Assembly (NCBI GenBank): GCA_900469345.1
Contig: UBWZ01000010.1
Span: 166,794 to 230,793, forward strand
Length of the DNA: 64,000 nucleotides
Source of the DNA: Hyphomicrobiales bacterium
GTDB taxonomy: Bacteria; Pseudomonadota; Alphaproteobacteria; Rhizobiales; Rhizobiaceae
Reading direction: 5' to 3'
This document shows positions 54,102-63,981 of the stretch, in pieces. Position 1 is the stretch's first letter. Each line of letters begins with the position of its first letter. Below the pieces are notes generated by a model, which did not search any database, had not been told where the DNA came from, and saw nothing but the letters and a program-made list of their open reading frames with translations. Position numbers and translations under genes: made by a program.

Positions 54102-55295
54102 ATGGCGGGGCTTGTTGTGAATTCGTCCAAAGCACTTTTTTCGGTTGCTATAATTTCAATGCTTTCTGGTTGCACCGGCCTCCCGAGGTCCGGTCCGGAT
54201 CCCAGACTCGTGGAGTCTCAGGCGACCGTGAAGGTCGCCTCAGCGGATAAGAAAATCGGTATCGATTACGCACTCGTCGACATCAACAAGGCGGTCCTGG
54301 CGCATGCCAAGGAAACCACCACGCCGACGCTGAGTGGCGGCTTTGGTGGTGGGCGCGGTGGCCCGCCGAACATCGTGCTTGGCGCCGGTGACGTTGTGCA
54401 GGTTTCCGTTTTCGAGGCGCAGTCGGGTGGCCTTTTCATCCCGGCGGACGCCGGCGCGAGGCCGGGCAACTACATTACGCTCCCGAACCAGACCATCGGT
54501 CGCGACGGTACGTTGAGCGTTCCTTACGCCGGCAAGATCACGGCTGCGGGCCGGCCGGTCGATGCGGTTCAGCTTGATATCGCGCAACGCCTGGCCAACA
54601 GGGCGATCGAGCCTCAGGTGGTGATCTCGACCATCACCAACCGGTCGATGGAAGCCTCGGTGCTGGGTGACGTGAAATCGCCGAAGAAGGTGGAATTGAG
54701 CCCGGCAGGCGAGCGCGTCATCGACGTCATCTCGGAGGCCGGCGGCCTCAGTGCTCCGGGCGACGAAACCTCCGTTACCATGCAGCGTGGCGCGCGAAGC
54801 GTGACGGTCGCCTACAACAAGCTGAGCGACACGCCGCGCGAAAACATCTTCGTGCAGCCGGGCGACACGATCTTCGTCAACCGGGACCGGCGCACATTTC
54901 TGGCCTTCGGCGTGACGGGCCAGAGCGGCCGCTACGACTTCGACGACAGCAACCTGTCGTTGGGTGAGGCGCTGGCCAAGGCCGGCGGGCTGCTGGACGA
55001 CAAGGCTGAGCCGCAGGCGGTTCTCCTCTATCGCGTCGTGGATCGCGACTTCCTGCGCAGCCTCAGCGTCGACACGAGCCATTTCTCAGGGGATCAGATC
55101 CCTGTGATTTTCCGCGCCAATCTGCGTGATCCGTCCTCCTTCTTCGCGGTCCAGAAGTTCCCGATGCAGAACAAGGACATCATCTACGTCTCGACGTCGG
55201 ATGCGGTTGAACTCGCGAAGTTCCTGACGATCGTGAACTCTGTGACGTCGTCGACACGCGATATCGTCGATACACGCGATCGCCTTCGCGACTGA
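54102..55295 (+). CDS. Wza-like polysaccharide export lipoprotein (full length, locus B)
   Basis: 397 residues. Signal peptide with lipobox MLSGC. Export domain: NIVLGAGDVVQVSVFEAQSG, YITLPNQTIGRDGTLSVPYAG. Then two SLBB domains (SVLGDVKSPKKVELSP; AFGVTGQSGRYDFDDSNLSL). Length is close to E. coli Wza, unlike the 191-residue form in locus A. It forms the outer-membrane channel. ATG at 54102 is chosen; TTG 54072 would place residues before the signal peptide. Confidence 0.9.
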   Translation: MAGLVVNSSKALFSVAIISMLSGCTGLPRSGPDPRLVESQATVKVASADKKIGIDYALVDINKAVLAHAKETTTPTLSGGFGGGRGGPPNIVLGAGDVVQVSVFEAQSGGLFIPADAGARPGNYITLPNQTIGRDGTLSVPYAGKITAAGRPVDAVQLDIAQRLANRAIEPQVVISTITNRSMEASVLGDVKSPKKVELSPAGERVIDVISEAGGLSAPGDETSVTMQRGARSVTVAYNKLSDTPRENIFVQPGDTIFVNRDRRTFLAFGVTGQSGRYDFDDSNLSLGEALAKAGGLLDDKAEPQAVLLYRVVDRDFLRSLSVDTSHFSGDQIPVIFRANLRDPSSFFAVQKFPMQNKDIIYVSTSDAVELAKFLTIVNSVTSSTRDIVDTRDRLRD

Positions 55296-55435
55296 TGACG
55301 AGGGCGGTCGTGAGGCCGCCCCTGAAAGACCTGGGAGCCCGCGTCTGTCGCCGAACAATGATCGGTAAGCCAAGTGTAGGTTTCTTATAAAAGCATAATT
55401 GAAAGTAAAGTTGATCAAAGTTTGGGAGCGCTGTT

Positions 55436-56179
55436 ATGAATTTCCGTTCGACACTTTTGCAGACCGTTGCCGCTGGTGTGTTCTTGGCGACTGCCGGCAT
55501 GGCTTTTGCCCAGGACGCCGGTTCGGCCGGAACGCCGACGACGACACCCGGCCCGGCGACCCAGGTGACGGTCGCCGACATTGAGGCCTTCGTCCAGAAC
55601 CCGAATGCACTTCTCGTCCAGTACCCGCAGGGCGGTCCTGCCCTGCAGGCGCGGATCAAGCAGATCCTGGAAGCGGCAGCGGCCAATGGCCAGCTCGCGA
55701 GCGTTCTGACCGCCATCCAAACGGCTGCCGCCTCGGCCGGCGTCGGCGCGGCTCAGATCGCTGCCATGACGGCTGGTGCCAACGCGGCTGCGGCCTCCTT
55801 GGCGGCTGTCGGCAACCCCCAGGCGCAGGCACAGATCCAGCTGGCTGTCGCGGCAAGCCCGCAGATGGTTGCTGCGGTAGCCCAGAGCCAGCAGCAGCAG
55901 CAGCAGGTCGCGACGTCGGAAGTGACGCCGCAGACGGCCGGTGTAGGGCCGGTTGGCACCGGCGGCAATGCAATCGGTGGGACGGGCGCAGGCGGCTCGG
56001 GTAGCTCGGGTGGTTCCAGTTCCGGTTCGGCCACGACGGCCAGCAACTCGAACTCTGGCGTATCGAGCGGCAATGGCACGTTCGGCGGCGCCACCGGCGG
56101 CGGCTCTTCGAGCAGCAACGGGAACAGCGATGGCAACAGCGGCGGCACCGTCGACACCAGCCCCGTAACGCGCGGCTGA
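55436..56179 (+). CDS. Secreted Gly/Ser-rich protein of unknown function
   Basis: 247 residues. Signal peptide ends AGMAFAQ. A helical Ala-rich domain follows (VTVADIEAFVQNPNALL, ARIKQILEAAAANGQLASVL), then a Gln run (SQQQQQQV) and about 90 residues of Gly, Ser, Asn and Thr with no hydrophobic core. It lies between the export channel and co-polymerase genes, so it may be exported with or bind the polymer. No named family is recognised. Start ATG 55436; a weak GGGAG lies upstream. Confidence 0.7.
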   Translation: MNFRSTLLQTVAAGVFLATAGMAFAQDAGSAGTPTTTPGPATQVTVADIEAFVQNPNALLVQYPQGGPALQARIKQILEAAAANGQLASVLTAIQTAAASAGVGAAQIAAMTAGANAAAASLAAVGNPQAQAQIQLAVAASPQMVAAVAQSQQQQQQVATSEVTPQTAGVGPVGTGGNAIGGTGAGGSGSSGGSSSGSATTASNSNSGVSSGNGTFGGATGGGSSSSNGNSDGNSGGTVDTSPVTRG

Positions 56180-56230
56180 CCGCATGCGCAGATCCGATAG
56201 CTCTGGCCGTTTCAAATCTCGGGCATTCCA

Positions 56231-58507
56231 ATGAACCAGAGACCTATCTTTCATACGCGCAACGACGAACAGATTTCGGACCCCCAGGGTCCGAAATTTG
56301 ATGTCGACATCATCATCGCGGTAGCGCGTCGTCAGTGGCACGTCGTCGCTGCCTGCGTCGCGCTCTGCCTGGTTGTCGGCGTCTGCTATATCCTGACGGC
56401 GGTGCCCAGATATACCGCCAAGACGAGCGTCCTTATCGACCGCAACAACGGTCAGGTGGTCGAACAGCTGTCCACGATTGGCGGCGTACCTGACGATGAG
56501 GGCTCGGTCCTCAGCCAGGTCGAACTGCTGCGGTCTGAAACCATCGGCCTGGCCGTTGTCGACAAGCTGAAGCTTTCGGACAACTCCGAATTCATGGGCA
56601 GCGGCGGCAATCTGCTCGCGGCGGCGATGGGCCCGCTTCGCACCATCATAAACCCGAAGAACTGGTTTAAGGGCGACGACGTCGAGCTTCTCGATGCGAC
56701 CGAAAGCCGGCGGCGCGATGCACTGAGGCGGGTCCGCAACGCCATGGATGTGTCGCGCGTCGGCCGCTCCTACGTGCTGGACATCGGCATCACCACCACG
56801 TCGCCGCAACTGGCCGCCTCGATCGCCGCCGGCATCGCCGATTCCTATCTCGATGACAAGCTCGACGCAAAGTACGAGGCGACCCGGCGCGCCGGAACCT
56901 GGCTGCAGGAACGCATCGAGGAGCTTCGCCGGAAGTCCCTTGAATCGGATCTGGCTGTCCAGAAGTTCCGCGCGGCCAATGGCCTTCTGGTTGCCAACGA
57001 CAAACTTGTCTCCGACCAGCAATTGACCGAGCTCAACAGCGCCCTTCTGGTGGCGCGCGCCGATACCGCCCGGGCGCAGGCGAAGCTCGATCGCATTCGA
57101 TCGATCCTCAGCGCGGGCCAGACCGATGCGATCGTCACCGACGCGCTCGACAGCTCCGTGATCAATACCCTTCGGGAGAAGTACCTGGACTCGTCCAAGC
57201 GTGAATCCGAAATCAGCAAGCGGCTGGGCGAGGGGCACGTCCAGGCGATCCGCCTGCGCCAGGAAATGGCCGAATATACCCGCCAGATGTTCGACGAGCT
57301 TCGCCGCATCGCCGAAAGCTATGAGAGCGAGCTGCAGGTGGCGCTATCGCGGGAGCGGCAGATTTCCGAGGGGCTCGGCAGGGCCACCGACGTCAGTGTG
57401 ACTGCAAGTGAAACGCAGGTTCAGCTGCGTGAGCTGGAGCGGGGCGCCGAAACCTACAAGAACCTCTATCAGACCTTCCTGCAGCGCTATCAGGAAGCCG
57501 TCCAGCAGCAGTCCTTCCCGGTCACCGAGGCGCGCGTCATCAGCCACGCGGTGCCACCCCAGGAGGCGAGTGAACCGCGGGCCGGCGTCGTGCTGGGCGC
57601 CAGCCTGGTGCTCGGCTTCATGCTCGGCGGCAGCGTTGCCGGCTTCCGCGAATTCCGCGACCGCTTTTTCCGCACCGGCGATCAGGTGCGCGAGGTGCTT
57701 GGTCTGGAATATCTCGGTGCTGTTCCCCTGGTCGATGGGTCGAAGGCAAAGCCGCTCGACAGCGAACCGGTCAAGGGGCTGGTCTTCAAGCGCAACCAGG
57801 TCTCGAACTTCGCCATCGAGCATCCGCTCTCGTCGTTTGCCGAAACGCTGCGAAGCGCCCGGATCGCGGCGGACCTTCAGGTCAACAAGCCGCACAGGAT
57901 CATCGGCGTCGTTTCCGCTCTGCCTGGCGAGGGCAAGTCGACGGTCGCCGTCAATCTCGCGCAGGTGCTCGCCAAGAGCGCAAAGACACTGCTGATCGAT
58001 GCCGACCTCAGAAATCCGGGCGCCACGCGGGCGCTCGCTCAGCATGCCGACGAGGGACTGCTGGAGGTTCTGCTCGACAATCTGCCTCCCTCGTCGGTGG
58101 TTTTGACCGATCCGGACTCCGGACTGAAATTCCTGCCGGCGGTGGTCAAGCGCCGCATCCCGCATTCTTCCGAGTTGCTGGCGTCGCAGGCGATGACGCG
58201 ACTTTTGGCCCAGGCATCGAGCGAGTTCGATTATATCGTCCTCGATCTCCCGCCGCTCGGCCCGGTCGTGGACGCAAGGGCGATCGCCTCTCGCATTGAT
58301 GGCTTCGTCATGGTGGTCGAATGGGGCGAGACGTCGCGCAAGGTCGTGCGGGACACGCTTGCCTCGGAGCCGCAGATCATCGCACGCTGCCTTGGCGTCG
58401 TTCTCAACAAGGTCGATACGGACAAGATGAAACTGTACCGCGAATACGGGTCGTCTGATTACTATGCGTCCCGGTATACGTCCTACTACCATGACAATGC
58501 GGCATAG
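56231..58507 (+). CDS. Wzc/ExoP-like polysaccharide co-polymerase with tyrosine autokinase
   Basis: 758 residues. Wzz domain with first helix about 36-56, long periplasmic coiled coils, second helix about 450-470, then a BY-kinase domain: Walker A SALPGEGKST with Lys569, Walker A' LLIDADLR (about 588-595), Walker B YIVLDLPPLG. The C-terminal tail is Tyr-rich (YREYGSSDYYASRY and on). So it can autophosphorylate, which controls chain length and export. No phosphatase gene of the low molecular weight type is next to it. It overlaps the next gene by 17 bases. Confidence 0.94.
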   Translation: MNQRPIFHTRNDEQISDPQGPKFDVDIIIAVARRQWHVVAACVALCLVVGVCYILTAVPRYTAKTSVLIDRNNGQVVEQLSTIGGVPDDEGSVLSQVELLRSETIGLAVVDKLKLSDNSEFMGSGGNLLAAAMGPLRTIINPKNWFKGDDVELLDATESRRRDALRRVRNAMDVSRVGRSYVLDIGITTTSPQLAASIAAGIADSYLDDKLDAKYEATRRAGTWLQERIEELRRKSLESDLAVQKFRAANGLLVANDKLVSDQQLTELNSALLVARADTARAQAKLDRIRSILSAGQTDAIVTDALDSSVINTLREKYLDSSKRESEISKRLGEGHVQAIRLRQEMAEYTRQMFDELRRIAESYESELQVALSRERQISEGLGRATDVSVTASETQVQLRELERGAETYKNLYQTFLQRYQEAVQQQSFPVTEARVISHAVPPQEASEPRAGVVLGASLVLGFMLGGSVAGFREFRDRFFRTGDQVREVLGLEYLGAVPLVDGSKAKPLDSEPVKGLVFKRNQVSNFAIEHPLSSFAETLRSARIAADLQVNKPHRIIGVVSALPGEGKSTVAVNLAQVLAKSAKTLLIDADLRNPGATRALAQHADEGLLEVLLDNLPPSSVVLTDPDSGLKFLPAVVKRRIPHSSELLASQAMTRLLAQASSEFDYIVLDLPPLGPVVDARAIASRIDGFVMVVEWGETSRKVVRDTLASEPQIIARCLGVVLNKVDTDKMKLYREYGSSDYYASRYTSYYHDNAA

Positions 58508-59201
58508 CGTCTGGCGGGAACTCGTCTATCCGGTTGCTGTCCTGGCCTGTATCGGCGCGGGGCTGCTGGTGGCTTGGGAGTTCGTCCTGACCGCACGCTA
58601 CGGCGTCTATTCGACGCTGGCGACAATGATCGAGAAGGGCGAGGCGGTTTCCCCGGCGGCCGTTACTGCCTATGCCGCCAAGGCTGACAGGCTGCCGGCG
58701 ACCTGCCGGTCGGATCTGTTGAATGCGGCCATCGCCGTTTCCATGCGTGACGTCGACCAGATGCGCACAATTGGCGACCAGGTCGCGTGGATCCAGGCGC
58801 TTCGTGCTCTGCAGCCGCGCCTCGAGCAGGGACTGGCCTGCGTCCCGACCGATGGCATGCTGTGGGAACGACTGGCCGTCGTGCGCTGGTTCCTGGGTGG
58901 CACCGCTCATGAACAGGCGCAACTTCTCACAACGTCCCAGGCTTATGCGCCGCGGGAACTCGAGGTGGTGCAGGTGCGCATCGTCCAGTGGAAGCGCGTT
59001 ACGCCGGCGGTTATCGACCTTGCCCGCGACGCCCTGCGCTCCGATCTCAACGTCACGCTTCTCTACGCTCCTCCGCAGGCGGTCAAGGCGATGTTCGCCG
59101 ACGCGCCGCCCTTTATCGCCGCAATGTTCAAAGACGCGGCCACCGGCATGTCGCCGGAGCGCCGGGCTGCGCTTGCCAAGGCCGATATCGCTCTGCCCTG
59201 A
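58491..59201 (+). CDS. Single-pass membrane protein of locus B, unknown function
   Basis: About 236 residues. One helix near the N-terminus (LVYPVAVLACIGAGLLVAW) and a mostly helical outer part with repeats of the size of TPR units (LLNAAIAVSMRD, LQPRLEQGLACVPTDG, WERLAVVRWFLGG, LLTTSQAYAPRELEVV). Two Cys (TCRSDL, ACVPTD) could make a disulfide. It starts within the end of the kinase gene, so it is coupled to it. It may be an assembly partner of the export complex. Start could be 58491 or 58497. Confidence 0.75.
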   Translation: MTMRHSVWRELVYPVAVLACIGAGLLVAWEFVLTARYGVYSTLATMIEKGEAVSPAAVTAYAAKADRLPATCRSDLLNAAIAVSMRDVDQMRTIGDQVAWIQALRALQPRLEQGLACVPTDGMLWERLAVVRWFLGGTAHEQAQLLTTSQAYAPRELEVVQVRIVQWKRVTPAVIDLARDALRSDLNVTLLYAPPQAVKAMFADAPPFIAAMFKDAATGMSPERRAALAKADIALP

Positions 59202-59294
59202 GGCATAGGGTTGAACTTCCGCGATCAGCGGTTCCTGCCCCTTGCAAATTTTGCGCTGCACAATATCCTGTCCAAAGCTGAGAGAGGCTCGGAT

Positions 59295-59504
59295 ATGGGC
59301 GTGCGCGTCGAGTTGAAGTCGAAGCTGATTGAAGCGGCCTCCTACGAGGAGGCTGAGTGCGTGATGCGTGTCTATCTCACCAATGGACAGATGCGTGATT
59401 ACGCCGATGTGCCGCGCAGCGTGTTCGAGCAGCTGGTCGGTGCCCGGTCGGCCGGCAACTATTTCATGGAGCACATCAGAGGTCGTTTTCGCCACCCGGC
59501 TTGA
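59295..59504 (+). CDS. KTSC domain protein
   Basis: 69 residues. LTNGQMRDYADVPRSVFEQLVGARSAGNYFMEHIRG fits the KTSC domain in length and pattern (Y-x-D-V-P, A-x-S-x-G-x-F/Y-x-N/H-x-I-R). The domain is found next to lysyl-tRNA synthetase in other proteins, with no firm role. GAGAGAGG lies before the ATG. Confidence 0.78.
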   Translation: MGVRVELKSKLIEAASYEEAECVMRVYLTNGQMRDYADVPRSVFEQLVGARSAGNYFMEHIRGRFRHPA

Positions 59505-59747
59505 ACGGGCCGGCCACTCTTGGTCGGTCGCAAAGATCCGTACGGCGCTGACGGTCCTCGCGTGAATGCATGTCACGGCTGACCCCGTCCAATCCGGTCC
59601 ACACAAGCCCGTCTGCTCCTCATTGCCCTTACAGGGTCGCTCTCTGGCTCTGTCGACCGCCAGGGGACAGAGGTGTTCACGCCGATACTTAGCGAGTTGG
59701 CAAACTTTATGCTTGCACCGCACGCGGAATCAGAAATAGTTAGCCAC

Positions 59748-60089
59748 ATGACTAAGCATGATCCGGATCTCTCACTTCTCTTCCATGCTTTGGCCGATCC
59801 GACCCGCCGGTCGATCCTGAGCCATCTCGGAAAACAGCCTGCCCGGGTGACGGATCTCGCCGGGCCGACCGGGCTGCGGCTGCCCACAGTCATGCGGCAT
59901 CTGTCGGTGCTGGAGGAGGCGGCTCTGATCTCGACCTCCAAGGATGGCAGGATCAGGACATGCGCGATCGTGCCGGAGGCTTTGGAGCCGGTGCGCTCTT
60001 GGCTGGATGAACAGAAGGCCGTCTGGGAAGCCCGGCTTGATCGGCTGGATGCGATCGTGATGAAGGCGATGAAGGAGCAAGAGCCATGA
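59748..60089 (+). CDS. ArsR family regulator
   Basis: About 113 residues: HALADPTRRSILSHLGKQPARVTDL and LPTVMRHLSVLEEAALIS, the winged helix of ArsR proteins with no metal-binding Cys pair. It pairs with the SRPBCC gene (ATGA overlap), a common couple in which the regulator controls the lipid/ligand-binding partner. A GTG at 59673 with a better ribosome site (GGGGACAGAG) could add 25 residues. Confidence 0.88.
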   Translation: MTKHDPDLSLLFHALADPTRRSILSHLGKQPARVTDLAGPTGLRLPTVMRHLSVLEEAALISTSKDGRIRTCAIVPEALEPVRSWLDEQKAVWEARLDRLDAIVMKAMKEQEP

Positions 60090-61021
60090 AGCAGGACCCG
60101 GTCTCGAGCAGCATGCAAACCCCGCAACCGGATGCCGCCGCGGAGCGGTTTGCGACGCTGACCTTCGAGCGCGACTATGCGGTGCCGCCATCCGTATTGT
60201 GGCAGGTCTGGACGGCCCCGGCGGCCCGGATGAACTGGTCCGCACCCGATCCGTCGGTCACCGTCCAATTCCTGGAAGCCGATAGCCGGGTAGGGGGACG
60301 CGAGATCTCGCTTTGCCAGAGAGCCGGACAGCCGGATATCCGCTGCGAGGTCGGCTGGCTGGAACTCCAGCCTGCGCGGCGCAGCGTCAACTACGAGGTC
60401 GTTTCGTCAGAGGGGGTGACCCAATCCGTAGCCCTGGTGACCGCGGACATCTCGGGCGCGGACGAGCAGAGCCGGTTGGTCGTGACGGTGCAGCTTTCCT
60501 CGCTGTCGATGGATATGAGGTTGGGATATCGGCAGGGATTTGACGCGGCTCTGGGCAATCTGGCTTCCGTGGCCGAGCGGACCATGCTGATCGAGCGCGT
60601 GATCAAGGCACCGAGGGCGCTTGTATGGGGCGCCTGGATGAACCCCGAGACCCTGCCGCAATGGTGGGGGCCGGACGGGTTTTCGTGCCGGACCACGCGG
60701 ATCGACCTGCGCACCGGTGGCGAATGGGTCTTCGACATGATCGGGCCCGACGGCACGGTATTCCCCAACCATCACCGTTACCGGGAGGTCCGGACCGGCG
60801 AGCAGATCGGTTACGAGCTTCTCTGGGGCGAGAACGGACCCAAGCACGCGGATGCCTGGGCCTCGTTCGAGGATCGGGATGGCGACACCAAGGTAACCCT
60901 CGGCATGGTTTTCGCCACCGCGGCCGAGTACCAGACCGCGAAAGGTTTTGGTGCGGTCGAACTAGGTCAGCAGACCCTCGGCAAGCTGGAAAATTTCGTC
61001 CTGTCCGCGCGAATGCATTGA
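60086..61021 (+). CDS. Double SRPBCC (AHSA1-like) domain protein
   Basis: 311 residues holding two START-like domains in a row. The first begins FERDYAVPPSVLWQVWTAPAA, the second VIKAPRALVWGAWMNPETLP followed by WWGPDGFSCRT and GEWVFDM. AHSA1-like domains bind hydrophobic ligands or act as cochaperones. Most partners of such ArsR genes have one domain, so this is a fusion or duplication. Coupled to the ArsR gene. Confidence 0.87.
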   Translation: MKQDPVSSSMQTPQPDAAAERFATLTFERDYAVPPSVLWQVWTAPAARMNWSAPDPSVTVQFLEADSRVGGREISLCQRAGQPDIRCEVGWLELQPARRSVNYEVVSSEGVTQSVALVTADISGADEQSRLVVTVQLSSLSMDMRLGYRQGFDAALGNLASVAERTMLIERVIKAPRALVWGAWMNPETLPQWWGPDGFSCRTTRIDLRTGGEWVFDMIGPDGTVFPNHHRYREVRTGEQIGYELLWGENGPKHADAWASFEDRDGDTKVTLGMVFATAAEYQTAKGFGAVELGQQTLGKLENFVLSARMH

Positions 61022-61030
61022 GACGCTTCT

Positions 61031-61828
<798 letters not shown>

Positions 61829-61837
61829 CGTCAGGCC

Positions 61838-62716
61838 TCAGCCTTTCTTCGCCAGATGCTGCCGCGCAGCGTAGAGGGCGACGGCGGCGGCATTCGACAC
61901 GTTTAGTGACTTGATTTCGCCCGGCATGTCGAGACGCGCCAGCGACGTCACCGTGTCGCGGGTCTTCTGCCGCAGTCCCTTGCCCTCCGACCCGAGCACG
62001 AGCGCGATCCGGTCGCTTGCAAAGCTGCCCTCGAGTTCTGCCGGCCCTTCCGAATCAAGACCAATGGTCTGGAACCCGAGCCGGTGGAGATCGCCGAGCG
62101 CATCCGCGAGGTTGGTGATCTGGATGTAGGGAATGAGTTCCAGCGCCCCGGACGCCGATTTGGCAAGAACGCCGGACTCGGTCGGGCTGTGTCTCTGGGT
62201 GGTGACAAGCCCGCCGGCACCGAAGGCGACCGCCGAACGCAGGATCGCGCCGACATTGTGCGGGTCCGTCACCTGGTCGAGAACGAGAAGCAGCGGGCTT
62301 TCCTTCAGCGCCTCCAGTCGCCGGACCGGCAGCGCGCGGGTTTCCAGCATCACCCCCTGGTGAATGGCTTCGGGCCCGAGAACCTTGTCGATATCCTGCG
62401 GCGAGACGAACTCGACGGGGCAGGGGGCGGCCTCGGGATCGCCGATTTCGAGCCGGGCAAAGGCATTCTGGGTGACGGAGAGCTTGATCAGCTTGCGATC
62501 CGGATTGGCGAGCGCCGCGCGGACCGTATGCAGGCCGTACAGGAAGACCTGTTCCGACTGCAGCTGGGGCGGCTTCCAGTCCTTGTTGCTCTTTTGCCGC
62601 CACTGCGGCGGTGTGGGAATTTCCCCCCGTTCGCGCTTGGTATCGCGCACGGCACGCCGCAACGTCGCATAATGCGTGTCGCGATTCGATCTGTCTGGTT
62701 TGTCGTCCTTGGTCAT
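61838..62716 (-). CDS. rlmB: 23S rRNA (guanosine-2'-O)-methyltransferase RlmB type
   Basis: 292 residues. Substrate-binding domain after a basic start (VFLYGLHTVRAALANPDRK), then the SpoU knot: LLLVLDQVTDPHNVGAILRSA, LVLGSEGKGLR and LNVSNAAAVALYAARQ, the three methyltransferase motifs. It probably methylates G2251 of 23S rRNA. The first ~40 residues are charged and variable. Confidence 0.92.
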   Translation of the reverse strand: MTKDDKPDRSNRDTHYATLRRAVRDTKRERGEIPTPPQWRQKSNKDWKPPQLQSEQVFLYGLHTVRAALANPDRKLIKLSVTQNAFARLEIGDPEAAPCPVEFVSPQDIDKVLGPEAIHQGVMLETRALPVRRLEALKESPLLLVLDQVTDPHNVGAILRSAVAFGAGGLVTTQRHSPTESGVLAKSASGALELIPYIQITNLADALGDLHRLGFQTIGLDSEGPAELEGSFASDRIALVLGSEGKGLRQKTRDTVTSLARLDMPGEIKSLNVSNAAAVALYAARQHLAKKG

Positions 62717-62914
62717 CAGGCCTTATAGCCGCACAGATCCCCGCGGCAAAGCCCGCCATGCAGGGGATGCACACATCCTCAATTCATTTTCCTCATTTTT
62801 TGCGTCCCGATCGTGTTGACAGACGAAGTTCGTCCCGTCATATACCCGGCGCAGATCACGGGCTGGCAACAACCCAATGGTCTGAAGAACTTGGTCTAAC
62901 GATCCGGACGAACT
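62717..62914. promoter_or_regulatory. rlmB-tRNA gap
   Basis: About 200 bases. It must hold promoters for rlmB and the tRNA genes. TTGACA occurs at 62816-62821; a -10 box near 62839-62844 (CATATA) fits at 17 bases, making this a good tRNA promoter candidate. Confidence 0.45.
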
Positions 62915-62999
62915 GGAGAGATGCCCGAGTGGTTAAAGGGGACGGACTGTAAATCCGTTGGCTCAGCCTACGTTGGTTCAAATCCAACTCTCTCCACCA
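62915..62999 (+). tRNA. tRNA-Tyr (GTA)
   Basis: 85 bases with encoded CCA. Acceptor GGAGAGA pairs TCTCTCC; anticodon loop CTGTAAA gives GTA. The long variable arm is that of a class II tRNA, as expected for tRNA-Tyr. T arm is GTTGG-TTCAAAT-CCAAC. Confidence 0.97.
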
Positions 63000-63024
63000 T
63001 TCGTCCTCTGATCGGACCAATCCC

Positions 63025-63098
63025 GCGGGTATAGCTCAATGGTAGAGCAGCAGCCTTCCAAGCTGAATACGCGGGTTCGATTCCCGCTACCCGCTCCA
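63025..63098 (+). tRNA. tRNA-Gly (TCC)
   Basis: 74 bases with encoded CCA. Acceptor GCGGGTA pairs TACCCGC; anticodon loop CTTCCAA gives TCC; T arm GCGGG-TTCGATT-CCCGC. It lies 25 bases after tRNA-Tyr, and the two are likely one transcript. Confidence 0.97.
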
Positions 63099-63222
63099 TG
63101 TTCACCTTGTTCCCATATTCTCATTCAGGCCGCGTTTTTACTGCGACTCTTGATTTGTGTTCCTGTATATCGGTCCTGCCGGCAAGTTAAGCCGGGCTTT
63201 CCATCCTGACCGGAACCCCCTG

Positions 63223-63717
63223 ATGAAGAAAATCATTGCAGCTGCCGCGCTTGCCACCATGCTTGCGCCGACCATGTCGTTTGCGGAAACTTTGAAGTTT
63301 CCGAGCGAAGCGCCTATCGCACAGATCAGCATTCCCAACTCTTGGGGTCCGGAAGAAACGGAAACCGGGATCCAGGCGACCTCCGATGACTCGGCCATCT
63401 ATCTGTCGATCGACATCGCCGACGCCAAGACGTCCGACAAGGTCGTCAGCGACGCCATCGACTTTCTGCAGCAGAATGGCGTTGTCGTGGACGAGAAGAC
63501 CCAGAAGGAGTCCGACGATACCGTCAACGGCATGAAGATGAGCAATCTCGACTGGGACGGAAAAGACAAGGATGGCCCGGTCAGCATCGGCATCTCCTTC
63601 GTCCAGCCGCGTCCGGACAAGCTGCTGGTCATCACCTATTGGGGCACCAAGGGCGAGCAGGAAAAGCATGCCAAGGAACTCATGGCCCTGATCGGGTCGC
63701 TGAAGGCGATCAAGTAG
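63223..63717 (+). CDS. Periplasmic protein of unknown function
   Basis: 164 residues. Signal peptide KKIIAAAALATMLAPTMSFA. The mature part has alternating strands (LKFPSEAPIAQISIPNSWG, GIQATSDDSAIYLSIDIA) and ends KELMALIGSLKAI, a small alpha/beta domain. No catalytic residues are seen and I recognise no family. It stands between the tRNAs and tuf. Start ATG 63223 is chosen because the signal peptide begins there. Confidence 0.75.
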   Translation: MKKIIAAAALATMLAPTMSFAETLKFPSEAPIAQISIPNSWGPEETETGIQATSDDSAIYLSIDIADAKTSDKVVSDAIDFLQQNGVVVDEKTQKESDDTVNGMKMSNLDWDGKDKDGPVSIGISFVQPRPDKLLVITYWGTKGEQEKHAKELMALIGSLKAIK

Positions 63718-63981
63718 GCGACACGCGGGAAAAGCGAAGCCGCTTGAAGACGGGCGGCTCGCGATTTTGGCGCCGTTTGCGCGCCCACGGCGGCAGCCCG
63801 ACGGCCGCTTGCCGTGACATCGAACAATGCCTTGCCAGGCCGGATTTCCGGCAATTCGTAGGCTCTGCCCTTGCGCCGGGGCTGGGCGTAATTATGTCTT
63901 GCGCATCGTGGTGGAAACCCTTAAACGGCGACACCAAACCCGCGCCCCGGGTTCACCTCTTATGTTCACAGGAAGCATTCA
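63718..63981. promoter_or_regulatory. tuf upstream region
   Basis: 264 bases with no convincing gene. A small hairpin, GCCGG-ATTT-CCGGC (63839-63852), lacks a T run. The tuf promoter should lie in the last 120 bases; no -35/-10 pair is clear. Confidence 0.4.

Noticed and set aside
62915..63098. tRNA genes as attachment site of an integrated element
   Set aside because: No integrase, no repeated tRNA 3' end and no foreign-looking DNA nearby; tuf context is the normal core order.
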